From Blastomussa wellsi (lineage: Eukaryota; Cnidaria; Anthozoa; Scleractinia; Plerogyridae): a DNA stretch of 64,000 nucleotides. The notes below the pieces were generated by a model. That model worked only from the letters and a program-made list of their open reading frames with translations. It did not search any database and had not been told where the DNA came from. Positions 53,601 through 56,600 of the stretch are shown here, piece by piece. The stretch spans positions 11,919,418-11,983,417 of the forward strand of contig OX393574.1 of NCBI GenBank assembly GCA_947652115.1, read 5' to 3'. A program made the position numbers and the translations under genes. The stretch's first letter is position 1. Every line of letters starts with the position of its first letter.

Positions 53601-56600
53601 ACAATGGGTCACTGTTCATTCATTTCTTGGCCATTTTTTCATTAAACTTTTGGGGCTCGCACACAATGAGTGGTCGTATGTTGATTTGTGAAGAATTGTG
53701 AAGAATTGAGTTTCAAGTTTAACCGTTTAATGTTGATAATTAAGCCCAAAGATTAGCAGACGTTGATAAGAAACTCCATCATAGCATTGGTTGCCCAACA
53801 CAATAGCCTCGTCGACCAACATAGAAAACTTGCTGCTAATTTTTATTTACAACTAAATATTTGCCGGTTTGACAGCGGTTAGTAAATGAGTTAAATTATT
53901 TTAGTGTTGTATACTTTCACAGAAACACGCGGGGCGACAACTGTCCTAGCTTCAGAACTCCACTATCTTGCTGACCAGTGCACAGAAGAAATGCACGAAC
54001 AGATCGCCAATTACTTCCTCGCCCTTTATACCGGATACCTGGCTACTATTGGAGATTGCGATGAAACTGAAGAATGCACAATTGAGAATGTCCAAGTGGA
54101 ATGCGGAGAGCACGGTGAAACCCTTCGAAGAAGGGACACATCAAACAGCAAACAGACTCCAAAAGTTCCCGTTACTGTTAAATTTGCTGTGAAAGTTCCA
54201 TTTCCCATCAGTGCCTCCCTTGGTAACCTCAACGACACCACTGAAAAGTTAACAAGTGATATTCTAGCAGCCCTGAATAAAACAGACCTAAATCTGAACA
54301 TCGGTGGAGTTATTTTCAAATATGACACATCAAAACCACCAGTGTTTCGCTTCGTTGGCCTTGTTTGTGATAAAGGGCAAGTTCTTAGAGGAACAAAATG
54401 TGGTAAGATACTTTGGATTAGTTTTCATGGCCAATCTCAACTGATGACACAGAAAATCCGGTGAACCAATCAGAACTCGAAGGTGATACGTGTAGCCGGT
54501 GCAAAGGGCGGGAAAACGTGCCTAGGGAGTCACGATGGCTTTTAGTTTTACTTTAGGTTTGTTCAGAGAGGCGCTCTAATTATGAGTTTCATTAAAGGGG
54601 CACAGTCGCCATGAATAAAGTCAACTTTGGCAATGTATAAAATTGCCTTCAAATCAAAGCAAACCTTGAAACAGTGGTTTACTAAGGTAGAAAAACGCCA
54701 AAGATGCACCAATAAACTAAGAAGAATCAAGGATGGCTTTGAATGAGGAAGATTGAGAAGGATTGCAATTGTCACATTTGAAAAATTTAGGCTAAACGTT
54801 TCAAACTGTTTCATCTGTGACCGAGCTCCTCTAAGCTAAACTAATCGCGTAGTAAGCTTGAAAGCCTAAGGTTTCCCAAAACAACAAATCCGGATGAGAA
54901 CACTCTCGATGCAGGATGGAGAAACTCTGAATTACTCGCATCAAGCTAATGTCAGCCATGTACCAGGTATAAAAACAACGCTAAATATTGTAGAGCAGAC
55001 AAAATCTTGAGGTAGAAGTTTTTGCGATTTTTGCTCTAATTTTTCTTATTGTAACTTGATAATTTGCAAGTGCTAGTTTAACAGGATAACAGCTCTCACA
55101 AGCTTGTAATTTTACTGGTGTAGCAGTTGCTATTGTTTTCTGTTTGTTCCATTGTTCTCTCGAAGGCTACCTTGCCATCCCTTGCCATCCATGTATAAGG
55201 CTTTACGAAAGTTCCTACACGACTCGTCTACTTTGTGACTTTTGACTACTTTTCGTCTTTCAGTAAACTGTCCCCAGGGCTATTTCTTCAACACTTCTAG
55301 TTGTCAGGCTTGCGCAGCAGACCAGTACCAGGATCAAGAGGCCCAGACCTCTTGTGTTTCGTGTCCATCCGGGACATCGACTTTTGGACAAGCAGCATCA
55401 AAATGGAGCAAAGACTGTCAAGGTGGATAGTTTGTTTATTCTTCGTGCTTTCCTTTCTTGCTCATTGTAGAAGAATGGAGACTAATAACAATTCAGAATT
55501 GTGTAAAATGACCATCTGCTACACATCTAATACCAAAATGGCCGCTGATTTATGCACACACAAACTGGCCCTTGTTGCCTCGTTCAAGATAAAATATTCT
55601 TTTGATTTTTGAGCTTAAAAACGAGGCAAGAAGGGCTAATTTGAATACCAATAAAAGAATATTAAGATGGTAGCCATTTTGGAATGAGGTGTTTGGAATA
55701 AGCTCATTTGTTACAACGTCCGCTGCCTGAAAAGACATGGGTTCGACCTCCGTTGGGGGCTCAGGAGCGTTACTTGCAGGGCCAATGCAGAATGCTTCTC
55801 TGTTGTATCAGTTTCAAGAACAAAAATCGCTAAAAACTCCTTAAAAACCTTGGCATCAGTTTGCTTCGGGGTAAATTGTTCGCCTTTAACAATTGACTAG
55901 ACTACGAATCGTAAAGAAATGAACGTATAATGTTTAAAGTCTTTATTCGATCTATAACAAAGGAAATACATGATCCGTGAGAAATCTAACTTCGAAAGAT
56001 TCATAATTGAACGTTGCATACAAGATCACTAAAATTACAATACTACTTCTGTGAAGTTATCAAGCCAAATTGTTTTCAGATCGATTAACTCAGGTGAAGC
56101 CGCAAACGGATCAGCGAACAGTTAAACCGGTTAGCGAGGTGAAACATGTGTTCGTAAAACGAACGCGTATAAGAGGGATTTCTTTCACGTAATATATCAA
56201 ACACGAGAGACAGTGTTTCATCGGGATATCCAAACACCGAGAAGAGAGTTGAAAATACGACGCGCAGCGGAGTATTTTTAATGAACTTCGAGGTGTTTGG
56301 ATAGCCGATGAAACACTGTCTCGAGTGTTTGATATATCTTCTCAATCGAAACAAAAACCAAGGAGTAAACGGAGAAATAAAATCGTCAAAATCTATGCTA
56401 ATTAAGATCGGGTATCAAAACCTCCTTCACGGTTATGATTTTCTTTGTTTTAACTCGATGAATTATTAATGAGTTTGAGAATTATGGATCAATGGTAATT
56501 TATCGGCATAAGGGGCTACGCCTTTTAAAAACTGTCAATCAGAAGAGAATTAATTAACAAACACTGTCACTTAGTTACACACACAACATTCTTAGCTCTT

